Source: Gautieria morchelliformis (lineage: Eukaryota; Basidiomycota; Agaricomycetes; Gomphales; Gomphaceae). Taken from it: a stretch of DNA of 64,000 nucleotides. The DNA is taken from assembly GCA_015179125.1 (NCBI GenBank), contig WHVA01000018.1, positions 310,001 through 374,000 of the forward strand, in the 5' to 3' direction. How positions within the stretch are numbered: position 1 is the first letter of the stretch; each line of letters begins with the position of its first letter. Shown here one piece after another: positions 11,334-22,849 of the stretch. Below the pieces are notes generated by a model. The model searched no databases. It was not told the origin of the DNA and saw only the letters and a program-made list of their open reading frames with translations. A program made the position numbers and the translations under genes.

Positions 11334-11450
11334 TCAGGGATATATTTTGCATGATCCTATTTACCCCAATGCACTTGACCTTGCTGATGCATTTGACCTT
11401 ACCAAGGCGCTTGACCTACACCCCCGCGTGAAGCGCGGGTACCCACCTAG

Positions 11451-13650
11451 TCTAAGAGTTAAACGCGCTCAGTGGGTTGTGGGCGCTGCTGACCAATGCT
11501 TGGTCATCAGTTTGTCAGCGAGCGGCGCAGCCGCGAGCCCCCGGTCCCTTTAGGTCAGCCGCGAGCTACAAACGCTGCGCAGCAGTGTTCCAGGTCACGT
11601 GACCTGTTCGCGACCATACGCGAGTGGTCCGTGCACGACCCTTCGCTTGGTATAAAGAGAGCGATGCTGCAGAACCGCACTCCCCACTGGTGTCCTCCTG
11701 TGTTCTGGCTGTACTGGTGGGCTTACTATTGCTTTGGCTGGGGTCTTGGTGCCTTTCTGTGTGTCTCTGGGTGTCTTTCTGTGTGTCTCTAGGTGTCTCT
11801 GGGCTTCTTTGGCTGTGAATTGGCACCAGCTTCTGTTTCAATGTCCTGTATATTTTTTGATATTTTTTCGCAAATTGCTATCAATACACCTAACTTGCTA
11901 ACCTTAATAATAGCCAACTTAAATGTCCTGTACATTTTTTTGATATTTTTTCGCAAATAGAAATCAATAAATCTAACTTCCTAACCTTAATAACAGCCAA
12001 CTTAAATATCCTGTACATTTATTTGATATTTTTTTGCAAATAGATATCAATAACTTATTCTGACTTTGCTAAAGTTAATAACAACTTCTGTTTTAATGTA
12101 GTGTGTTTTTTTTTTAATCTTTTTTCAAAAAATAAATATAGATATCAATGAATTATCCTGACTTTGCTAAAATTAATGACAACAGCTGCTTAAATGTGGT
12201 TTCTTTTCCTATTTTATATATGTCACAAAATAGATACTGATACATGTCCCTGATATGTGTGAGGACATGCTACCTGTGGGGACATGCTATTACCTGTGGG
12301 GACACGTTATGTATCGGGACACGCTACCTGTGAGGACACCTTACGTGTAAGGACACACTACCTGTGGGGACACATAACCTGTGAGGACACGTTACGTGTG
12401 AGGACACGCTACCTGTGGGGACACATAACCTGTGAGGACACGCTACCTGTGGGGACACGGTGTGGGACATGTTATGTGTGGGGACACGCTACCTGTGAGG
12501 ACACGTTACGTGTGGGGACACATTACATGTGAGGACACGTTACATGTGGGGACACTTACATGTGAGGACATGCTACCTGTGGGGACATGCTACCTGTGAG
12601 GACATGTTACGTATGGGGACACGCTACCTGTGAGGACACGTTACATGTGAGGACATGCTACCTGTGGGGACATGTTACCTGTGAGGACACGTTACGTGTG
12701 AGGGCGCGGAACATGCTGCCTGTGGGGGCATGTTACCTGTGAGGACACATTACGTGTGAGGACACGCTACCTGTGGGGACATGCTACCTGTGAGGACACG
12801 TTACGTGTGGGGACACCTTTCGTGCAAGGACACGCTATCTGTGGATGTGAGGACACGTTATGTGTGGGACATGTTATGTGTGGGGTCACGCTACCTGTGA
12901 GGACACATTACATGTGAGGACATGCTACCTGTGGGGACACGCTACCTCCGGGGACACGCTACCTGTGAGGACACCTTACGTATGGGGACACACTACCTGT
13001 GAGGACACCTTACGTGTGAGGACACGCTACCTGTGAGGACACGTTACGTTTGGGGACACACTACCTGTGAGGACACGCTGCCTGTGAGGGCACGCTACCT
13101 GTGAGGACACGCTACCTGCGCAGACACGCTACCTGTGAGGACATGTTACGTTTGGGGACACGCTACCTGTGAGGACACGTTACGTGTGAGGACATGCTAT
13201 CCAACTGCACTTTGTGTCTTCCCCCATTTCTGATTTTGGTATTGTTTCTGGTTCTGTGAGAGTGTCACCGGAGGATCAGCTGGCATATCGATATAACCAC
13301 TTTGTCAAAATTCTGGATCCCCAAGATCACTATTGGATCTATTTCACAATGCACAAGCTTTGAAACCTGTGGATTATGACAATAGGCACAATCTTATAAT
13401 CTCTGATGATTCAGTCAAGACTATTACCACTTTCATGTCTAGAGTCGCTGGGAGGCCCATCCCAGAGGTTGAGAGAGAGCTCTGCATGTTCGGCTGTTCC
13501 ATGGGTGCATACATGATTCATGATACTATATGATCAGGGATATATTTTGCATGATCCTATTTACCCCAATGCACTTGACCTTACTGATGAATTTGACCTT
13601 ACCAAGGCGCTTGACCTACACCCCCGCGCGAAGCGCGGGTACCCACCTAG
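11451..13650 (+). mobile_element. Helitron unit 2 (non-autonomous, 2200 bp)
   Basis: It starts TCTAAGAGTTAAACG immediately after the CTAG of unit 1 and ends with hairpin CCCGCGCGAAGCGCGGG plus TACCCACCTAG at 13650. Internal order is as in unit 1: TATA-like motif, AT-rich repeats, 17-bp minisatellite (about 12256-13195), conserved segment and 18-bp subterminal repeats. The minisatellite is shorter and more diverged than in unit 1. Confidence 0.85.
12256..13195 (+). repeat. 17-bp minisatellite, Helitron unit 2
   Basis: Same monomer as in unit 1, with more variants (for example GGACACATAACCTGTGAGG) and several small breaks. It ends at the shared ATGCTATCCAACTGCAC boundary. Confidence 0.9.
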
Positions 13651-16600
13651 TCTAAGAGTTAAACGGGGGCAGTGGGTTGTGGGCGCTGCTGACCAATTCT
13701 TGGTCAGCAGTTTGTCAGCGGCGCAGCCGCGAGCCTACCCGCGGTTTGCGCCGGTCTTCCGGCTCCAGCACTGCGCAGCGTTCTGGAGCGTGCGAGCGGC
13801 GCAGCCGCAAGCGGTTTACGCCGGTCTGCCGGCTCAGGCGCTCAAAGCAGCGCTGCGCTGGCAGATCGCTGCGCAGCCAGCCGCTTTGCGCACTCCACCA
13901 CCACCCTCCTCTCCTCTCTGCCCACTAGATAGAATAAAATTGCGTGAGAGTGAATTAATAGATAGCCTATATAGTGTAGACTACAAAAGATCTCTTCCCA
14001 GGGAGATCTCTGCAGTGAACTATTGGGGTTGACCTCTTCAGTGGGGCAGCTTTTTCTCTGCTAAGGAGCCAGGTAATCATCCCAGGCTGCCTTAGAGGGA
14101 GCCACAATTGCATTGCAGTTCTCTTAGTGTTGACTTGCACTACTGGTGGCTGAAGAAGACATCTCCCCAGGACCAGGACCAGGACCTTTTTACTGGAATT
14201 ATTCCAGTTGGATAGCCGAAGAAGACTTGGATATTTTCATCAAAAAAATTCCCCATCCCTTCCTTGGTACATATATTTCTCTGTGGTCTGGTGTGAGCCA
14301 TCTGACATTTTTTTAATTTTTTTAAATAGAAATTAATAAATTCCCTTGACTTTGCCTAACAAACAAACTCCCCGTCCCTTCCTTGGTATGTATGTATTTC
14401 TCTGTGGTCTGGTGTGAGCTGTCTGACATTGATTTAATTAGAAATTAATAAATTCCCCTGACTTTGCCCAAGAAAAATTAACAACAACAGCATCTGCTTG
14501 CAAATGTAAGTTGAAGTGGGGTAGCTTGATTGTTCCTCTAAGCTTATGGCTGCTTTTCTCAGGGATCCTTCTACTCCAGAGAGAAATCGTCAGCAGGAGC
14601 GTGAAAGGGCGAGGGAGGAGCAGGAGGGTCGTATGACGTCGCCTACTGATCGGAGAGCGCGTGCCCTTGCTGTGGCTGCTGCCAGAGCTCGGAACCAGCC
14701 ACCCCCTCCACCACCTCCTTTTGCCATCCCTCACCCTCCTACTAGAAGCAATGCTGCTGATCCTTTTCATCAACCTGCTGCAGGGCCATCACGTCCTCCC
14801 ATCCTTGCGGGGCCACCACATCCTCTTATGCCTGCAGGGCCGTCATGTCCTCCCAATCCCAGTCCTGGACAGCAGGTGGCAGCCCTTCATGCTCAGTTAG
14901 CAGCAATCCCAGCAGCACAGCCTGTGAGAAGATACAGGCAGGAGCCTATACAGCCACCTCCCAATCTTCCTGTGGTTGGTTCTGCAGGAATTGCACAGTT
15001 GCGTGCTCAGGCTGCTGAGCAGTCTGCTATATTGCAGCAATTGGGAAGAGGTAGACAGGCAGCTAATCCTCCTGTAGTAGGTTCTGCAGGAGTGGCAGCA
15101 TTGCGTGCTCAGGCCAATGCAATAAGACCAATGCCTCCGCTACTCCCTGCGCATCTGCGGCCTTTTCAGCGACTCACTGCACCTCCTCAGCCTCTTCAGC
15201 GACTCCCTGCACCTCCTCAGCCTCCTCAGCAGCTCCCTGCACCTCCACAGCCACTTCTGCCACTCCCTGCACCTCCACAGCCTCTTCTGCCACTCCCTGC
15301 ACCTCCTCAGCCTCCTCAGCCACACCCTGTACCTCGGCAGCGTCCTCAGCGACTTCCTCCTTTTATTCCACTCGGTCGCTCTAGAATAATCGAGGCAGAT
15401 GTGCTGCGTCATGATCTGGGTCCCATGGTTGTTCCCTGCCCTGACTGTGGAGCATTACACTGGATGGCAGAGCGCCTGCAGAGATCCTCAAATCGGCGGC
15501 CCAGATTTGGTGATTGCTGTTTAGAAGGAAAGGTGCAGCTTCCAGAGCTGCCAGTGCTCCCTCAGCCATTGAGACGGCTCTTAGATGGCCAGGACCCTGA
15601 GGCCAAACAGTTTCGCAAGAACATCAGGCAGTACAATGCTGCATTTGCATTCACTTCCTTGGGAGCCGAGTTTGATCTAGATTTGCTTCGGGAGGGTCGT
15701 GGTCCATATGTCCTCAAGCTGCAGGGCGAACTGTATCATGTTCATGGCTCTCTCATCCCTAACCCTGGGAGGTGGATACAGTATGCCCAACTTTATATAT
15801 ATGATCCAGCATTGGCTTTGGCACAGAGGAACACGCGTAACCCAGGTCTGTCTCCAACTATCATGGGAGACTTGCAGGAAATGCTCCTCTTATGCAATCC
15901 TCATGTTCCCATATATAGACAAGCGGCTGAGAGGCTCAGAGCTCAGGGACAGAATGGTGAGATCCGGGCTAGGCTCACATACAGGGAACACAGGGATCCT
16001 AGGAGGTATAATATCCCTACTGTGGATGAGATTGCGGTGGTTCTTCCAGGAGATGGCATCAACCCTGAACCTAGGGATGTTATTGTCCAGCTCAAAGGTG
16101 GACGCTTTCGAAGGGTATCCTATATGAATCCAAACTATGCCTCTCTTCACTATGTCTTGCTCTTTCCCAGGGGAGAGTTGGGGTGGCAACCTGGTATTCA
16201 CTATCGCCAATTACCAGACGGGCGTGAGCGAAGTGGGTGTGTCACCCAAATTCAGTTCCATTCCTATCGTCTCTTCCAGAGAACAGAAGAACCTACAACA
16301 CTCCTGCGCGCTGGCAAATTATTCCAGCAGTACATTGTAGACTCTTGGGCTGCTGCAGAGCAAAGCAGGCTGTGGTGGATCAGGACAAATCAACACACTC
16401 TCCGTGCTGAGATGTATAACCAGATGATGGATGCCTTTCATCGCAATGACAATGACAGAGATCCAAACAACTTGGGGGCAAGATCCATTCTGCCTGCCAC
16501 ATTTCAGGGGGACACGGGACATGCAGGAAAACCTGCAGAACTCTCTGGCCATTTCAAGGAAGCATGGTGTGGCAGATCTCTTTATTACCATGACTGCCAA

Positions 16601-19600
16601 TCCCAACTGGCAGGAGGTATTGGATGCATTGTTGCCCGGACAAACTCCTCAGGACAGGCCTGACCTGGTGTCGTGGGTGTTCCAGCTCAAAAAGAAATAC
16701 CTCATTGACTTGATCGTCAAGGAAAAGATTTTTGGGGAAACCGTCGCTCGCGTCCACACCATTGAATTCCAGAAAAGGGGACTCCCACACATGCATAATC
16801 TTATCTGGTTTGAAAGAGATTCCAAGATCAGACATCCACATGAGGTGGATTCAATGATTTCAGCAGAGTTCCCTGATCCAGAGACTCATCCTGTCCTCTA
16901 CCGGTTGGTCTGTGAGCTGATGACACATGGTCCCTGTGGACAAATGAAACCAAATGCACCCTGCATGGAAAATGGCAAGTGCAAGAAAGGCTTCCCAAAG
17001 CCATTCTGTGAGGAAACCAGTCTGAATGAGGATGGATATCCAAAATATCGTTGTCGCAATGATGGAAGGCTGCACAATGTCAGAGGTGACATGCTGGACA
17101 ACAGATGGGTTGTGCCATACTCTGCCCTGCTCTTGCTCAAATTCTGGTGTCACATCAACCCTGAACTCACCATCAATGTGAGGTGTATCAAGTATATCCA
17201 CAAGTATCTCTACAAGGGCCATGATAGGACCACCATGGAGTTTGGTCGCACCCAGGATGAAATTAAGCAGTACCTGGACGCTCGCTATGTCAGTGCTCAT
17301 GAGGCCTGTTGGAGGTTGCTGGAGCGGGAAATCCACACCCAGGTGCCTGCAGTCATGGCACTGCCAGTCCATGAAAAGGACCACCACACAATCATATTTG
17401 ATCCCGACAAGGATGTGGACAACATCCTGGAAAGGGCTGAGGCGAAAACGACACCGCTCATGGCTTACTTTGAGGCCAATGATATCTACCCTGAAGCACG
17501 TGATCTGCTCTATGTGGAGTTTCCTGAGCATTTTACCTGGCACTCACAGGACAAGGTATGGACACCACGCCAAGGAGGTTATAGCATCGGTCGCCTTCAC
17601 TTTGCAAACCCTAGATCAGGAGAGAGATTTTTTGTGCGCACTCTCCTCACAGTGGTCAAGGGGGCTAGATCCTTTGAGGAGCTTAGGTCGGTGGATGGCA
17701 TACAATATGCTACTTATAAGGAGGCCTGTCGTGCAAGGGGACTTCTGGATGATGATCAGGAGTTGAGGTTGTGTCTCCAGGGAGCCAGTGGCATGAAAAC
17801 GGGTGCTCAGCTCAGACAACTCTTTGCCACCATCCTTGGCCATTGCAATCCATCGGGTCCTGGCAGACTATGGGATGGCTTCAGAGAGCACATATGTGAT
17901 GATCTCAGACATCAGCTCCAAATCAGACATGGTATGCAGGATCCACAGGACGATCAGGTTTATGATTTTGGCCTCTTTCTCTTGGAAAAAATCCTCCAGC
18001 AGGGTGGAATGTCCTTGAGCAGCTTTGATGATATGCCTCGGGTGGCAGGCGAGTGGGAGGCCCTCATTGGAAACAGGTTCATAGCTGAGCAGAGGGACTA
18101 TGACCCTGTTCAAGAGAGGCAGATGGCTGATGAGGAGGTTCCCAAGCTGAATGAGGGGCAAAGGTCTGCGCATGACCAGATATTACGGTCAGCACTGACC
18201 AGAGATGCTCATGGGAAACCTGATGGACAAATGTTTTTTGTCACTGGCTCAGGTGGCGCCGGGAAATCATTCACATGGAACACTCTAATCCACTCCTGTA
18301 GAGCAGAGAGCCTCATTGTGATTGCAGTAGTCTCATCTGCAATGGCTGCACTTATCCTCACTAAGGGTACAACCTCTCATAGCATGCTTGGAATTCCCAT
18401 TCCTGTCCATGAGCGCTCTTTCTCCTCCATCAAAAAGAACTCTGACAAGGCTGACATACTGAGACAGGCCAGTCTCCTCATCTGGGATGAGGCTGCAATG
18501 CAGCATCGCCATGCCATAGAGGCCATTGACAGGACACTGAGGGATTTCCTTGACCAGCCTGACAGACCCTTTGGTGGCATCACAGTCGCCTTTGGAGGTG
18601 ACTTTCAGCAGACTCTGCCAATTGTCCCTAAAGGCTCCAAGGAGGATATCGTGGGAGCTACCCTTCAGAAGTCATATCTGTGGCCAAAGATCAATGTCCT
18701 CCATCTGACAGAGAACATGCGGGTGAGAAATGACCCTGACAGAGCCAGGTTTGCAGAATGGCTGCAGAATGTGGGCCAGGGAAAGGATCTCCCACTAGAT
18801 CATACGTTCTCACTCCCTCCTCACATGGTTTGTGGCCCTGGAATTGAAGATCTGATCCAGGAAATATACCCTGGCATTGGCAATCATGTCCCTGCCCAGG
18901 ACAATTACTTTTTGGAGCGTGCCATCCTCTGTGCCAGAAACACTGAGGTCAATGAGATCAATTCCATGGTGTTTAGGGAGTTTCCAGGTGATGCTCAGGT
19001 CTTGCACTGCGCAAATTCCATTGAAGAATCCGACGATGCAGATCGGTATCCTGTGGAGTATCTGAATTCCATAGAGATGGGCTGTCTTCCTCCTGCTCGC
19101 TTGGAAGTCAAGCCTGGAGTGCCTCTGATGCTGTTGCGCAATTTGGATCAGAAGCAAGGACTATGCAATGGGACAAGGTTGCGGTTGGTGAGGATAAGCA
19201 TTAGAGTGTTGGAGGTCAGGATCATCTCAGGTCCATGTGCAGGCAATATTGCTTTCATCCCCAGGATCATCATTAAGCCATCAGAGGGAGAGTTGCCATT
19301 TGTGCTGCAAAGGAGGCAGTTTCCAGTGCGTTTGGCATTTGCAATGACTATCAACAAGTCTCAAGGACAGTCTTTGGGTACGGTTGGGCTGGACCTGAGA
19401 TATCCAGTGTTTGGACATGGTCAGTTGTATGTTGGTGTATCAAGAGGGACCAACTGGAACAGAGTGAAGGTCTTGCTTGAGGAGGGTTTGGACACAACCA
19501 ACATTGTATATAAAGATGTATTACTTAGAGCTCCTTGATTTTATTATATCCACTTCTCTTGATATGGTTTATGTGTGTTACTAGATTTTACTTGATGCAA

Positions 19601-19687
19601 ATTGGTTACTTTTATTTTCCCCAATGCACTTGACCTTACCGATGCGTTTGACCTACACCCCCGCGCGAAGCGCGGGTACCCACCTAG
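13651..19687 (+). mobile_element. Helitron unit 3 (RepHel-encoding, 6037 bp)
   Basis: 5' end TCTAAGAGTTAAACGGGGGC directly follows unit 2; 3' hairpin and CTAG end at 19687. The ends match those of the non-autonomous units, so its RepHel could have mobilised them. Between the 5' end and the gene are GC-rich inverted motifs, a palindrome AGATCTC...GAGATCT near 13990-14011, and two copies of a CCTTGGTAYRTATRTATTTCTCTG block. One large gene (14546-19538) occupies the rest. Confidence 0.88.
14546..19538 (+). pseudogene. RepHel transposase (HUH Rep + PIF1-like helicase), frameshifted
   Basis: Two overlapping frames form one Helitron transposase. The first (14546-16663) has a long proline-rich N-terminus and the Helitron N-domain (YASLHYVLLFPRGELGW). 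Unit 5 shows that two bases are missing near 16507-16512, which moves the frame into the second ORF (16431-19538). In that ORF (residues counted from its first Met) are the HUH motif GLPHMH (117-122), the two-tyrosine motif KYIHKYLYKGHD (Tyr 255 and 259), Walker A GSGGAGKS (606-613), Walker B LLIWDEAAM (682-690), FGGDFQQTLPI (721-731) and a final NKSQGQSLG/YVGVSRG helicase motif. Apart from the frameshift it is complete. A possible intron in the leader has GTAAGT near 14508 and TTTCTCAG near 14563, so the true start is uncertain. It would nick, unwind and transfer single-stranded DNA in the nucleus. Confidence 0.9.
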
Positions 19688-20673
19688 TCTAAGAGTTAAA
19701 CGAGGGCAGTGGGTTGTGGGCGTCGTGCTTATGTCAGGTTTTAGGTCAGCATTAGTCAGCTGGCCAATCGGACGCGAGCGGCGCAGCCGCAAGCCCCGGG
19801 CTGTTTAGGTCAGCGCCGAGTAGCGCAGCCACAAACGCTGCGCAGCAGCGTTCCACGTCACGTGACCGGTTCGTGACCATACGCGAGTGGTCCGTGCACG
19901 ACCCTTCGCTTGGTATAAAGAGAGCGATGCTGCAGAACCGCACTCCCCACTGGTGTCCTCCTGTGTTCTGGCTGGGGTGGGCTTACTACTGCTTTGACTG
20001 GGGTCTTGGTGTCTTTCTGTGTGTCTCTGGGTGTCTCTGGGCTTCTTTGGCTGTGAATTGACACCAGCTTCTGCTTCAATGTTCTGTATATTTTTTGATA
20101 TTTTTTCGCAAATTGCTATCAATACACCTAACTTGCTAACCTTAATAATAGCCAACTTAAATATCCTGTACATTTTTTTGATATTTTTTCGCAAATAGCT
20201 ATCAATAAACCTAACTTGCTAACCTTAACAATAGCCAATTTACATATCCTGTACATTTTTTGATATTTTTTCGCAAATAGACATCAATAAATCAAACTTG
20301 CTAACCTCAATAACAGCCACCTTAACTATCCTGTAATTTTTTTGACATTTTTTCGCAAATGGATATCAATAACTTATACTCACTTTGCTCAAGTTGATAA
20401 CAACTTCTGTTTTATGTAGTGTGTTTTTTTTATCTTTTTTTGAAAAATAAATATAGATATCATTGAATTATCCTGACTTTGCTAAAATTAATAAGAACAG
20501 CTGCTTAAATGTGGTTTCTTTTCATATTTTATATATGTCACAAAATAGATACTGATAATATCAATGAATTATCCTGACTTTGCTAATATTAATAAGAACA
20601 GCTGCTTAAATGTGGTTTCTTTTCCTATTTTATATATGTCACAAAATAGATACTGCTACATGTCCCTGATATG

Positions 20674-21398
20674 TGTGAGGACATGCTACCTGTTGGGACA
20701 CGTTACCTGTGAGGACACGCTACGTTTGGGGACATGCTACCTGTGAGGACACGCTACGTTTGGGGACACGCTACCTGTGAGGACATGCTACCTGTGAGGA
20801 CACGTTACGTGTGAGGACATGTTACGTGTGAGGACACGTTACGTTTGGGACATGTTATGTGTGGGGACACGTTACGTGTGAGGACACGCTACCAGTGGGG
20901 ACACGTTACGTGTGAGGACATGCTACCAGTGGGGACACGTTACGTGTGAGGACACGCTACCAGTGGGGACACGTTACGTGTGAGGACATGCTACCAGTGG
21001 GGACACGTTACGTGTGAGGACACGCTACCTGTGGGGACACGTTACCTGTGAGGACACGCTACGTTTGGGGACATGCTACCTGTGAGGACACGTTACGTGT
21101 GGGGACATGCTACCTGTGAGGACACACTACGTTTGGGGACATGCTACCTGTGGGGACATGCTACCTGTGGGGACACATTATGTGTGGGGACATGCTACCT
21201 GTGAGGACACGCTACCTGTGGGGACACGCTACCTGTGGGGACATGCTACCTGTGAGGACACGTTACGTGTGGGGACACGCTGCCTGTGAGGACACGCTAC
21301 CTGTGAGGACACGCTACCTGCGCAGACACGCTACCTGTGAGGACATGTTACGTTTGGGGACACGCTACCTGTGAGGACACGTTACGTGTGAGGACATG
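20674..21398 (+). repeat. 17-bp minisatellite, Helitron unit 4
   Basis: Same family as in units 1 and 2, here with CTACCAGTGGGGACACG variants in an alternating block at about 20890-21010. It ends at the shared ATGCTATCCAACTGCAC boundary. Confidence 0.9.
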
Positions 21399-21769
21399 CT
21401 ATCCAACTGCACTTTGGGTCTTCCCCCATTTCTGATTTTGGTATTGTTTCTGGTTCTGTGAGAGTGTCACTGGAGGATCAGCTGGCATATCGAATAACCA
21501 CATTGTCAAAATTCAGGATCCCCAAGATCACTATTGGATCTATTTCACAATGCACAAGCTTTGAAACCTGTGGATTATGACAATGGGCGCAATCTTATAA
21601 TCTCTGATGATTCAGTCAAGACTATTACCACTTTCATGTCTAGAGTCGCTGGGAGGCCCATCCCAGAGGTCGAGAGAGAGCTCTGCATGTTCGGCTGTTC
21701 CATGGGTGCATACATGATTCATGATACTATATGATCAGGGATATATTTTGCATGATCCTATTTACCCCA

Positions 21770-21869
21770 ATGCACTTGACCTTACTGATTCACTTGACCT
21801 TACTGATGCATTTGACCTTACCAAGGCGCTTGACCTACACCCCCGCGCGAAGCGCGGGTACCCACCTAG
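21770..21869 (+). repeat. 18-bp subterminal repeats and 3' hairpin of the Helitrons
   Basis: In unit 4 CACTTGACCTTACTGATK is repeated about four times, directly followed by hairpin CCCGCGCGAAGCGCGGG, TACCCAC and CTAG. The same arrangement with about two to five repeats precedes the other four 3' ends (11450, 13650, 19687, 28668). Confidence 0.75.
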
Positions 21870-22849
21870 TTACACTATATGAAAACAGCTCGGTGGGTTG
21901 TGGGCGTCGAGCTTATGTCAGGTTTTATGTCAGCCTTAGTCAGCTGGCCAATCGGACGCGAGCGGCGCAGCCGTGAGCCAAGGACGCGAGTGGCGCAGCT
22001 GGCCCAAACCGGATCATGCCGGGCTGCCGGTTTGCGCCAGTCTTCTGGCTCCAGCGCTCAATGCGGCTGCGCAGCGTTCTGGAGCGCGCTCGCGGCTGCG
22101 GTTTATGCCTGTCTGCCGGCTCAGGCGCTCAAAGCAGCGCTGCGCTGGCAGAACGCTGCGCAGCCGCATCTGCGCACTCCACCACCCTCCTCTCCTCTCT
22201 GCCTACTAGATAGAATAAAATTGTGTGAGAGTGAAACAATAGATAGCCTATATAGTGTAGACTACAAAAGATCTCTTCCCAGGGAGATCTCTGCTCTGAA
22301 CTATTGGGGTTGACCTCTTCAGTGGGGCAGCTTTTTCTCTGCTAAGGAGCCAGGTAGTCATCCCAGGCTGCCTTAGAGGGAGCTACAATTGCATTGCAGT
22401 TCTCTTAGTGTTGACTTGCACTACTGGTGGCTGAAGAAGACATCTCCCAGGACCAGGACCAGGACCAGGACCTTTTACTGGAATTATTCCAGTTGGATAG
22501 CCGAAGAAGACTTGGATATTTTCATCAATCAATTTCCCTGTCCCTTCCTTGGTATGTATATATTTCTCTGTGGTCTGGTGTGAGCCATCTGACATTTATT
22601 TATTTTATTTTAAATAGAAATTAATAAATTCCCTTGACTTTGCTTAACAAACAATTACCTGTCCCTTCCTGGGTATGTATGTATTTCTCGGTGGTCTGGT
22701 GTGAGCTGTCTGACATTTATTTAATTAGAAATTAATAAATTCCCCTGACTTTGCCCAAGATAAATTAACAGCAACAGCATCTGCTTGCAAATGTAAGTTG
22801 AATTCTGGTAGCTTGATTGTTCCTCTAAGCTTATACCTGCATTTCTCAG

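Larger units (their letters stand above)
8711..11450 (+). mobile_element. Helitron unit 1 (non-autonomous, 2740 bp)
   Basis: The 5' end TCTAAGAGTTAAACG lies after an A (8710). The 3' end is a GC-rich hairpin (CCCGCG-TGAAG-CGCGGG, 11423-11439) followed by TACCCACCTAG. TC at the start, hairpin plus CTAG at the end and A^T placement are the hallmarks of Helitrons. There is no RepHel gene. Inside are a GC-rich 5' part with a TATA-like TATAAAG near 8931, degenerate AT-rich repeats (about 9090-9580), a long 17-bp minisatellite (about 9590-11000) and a conserved segment before the 3' end. The next unit begins at the very next base. Confidence 0.82.
19688..21869 (+). mobile_element. Helitron unit 4 (non-autonomous, 2182 bp)
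   Basis: It starts TCTAAGAGTTAAACGAGGGC right after unit 3 and ends with the hairpin and CTAG at 21869. It contains the TATA-like motif (about 19914), AT-rich repeats with an extra duplicated block at 20460-20660, the 17-bp minisatellite (about 20674-21398), and the conserved segment with the 66-codon frame. Four 18-bp repeats precede the hairpin. Confidence 0.85.
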
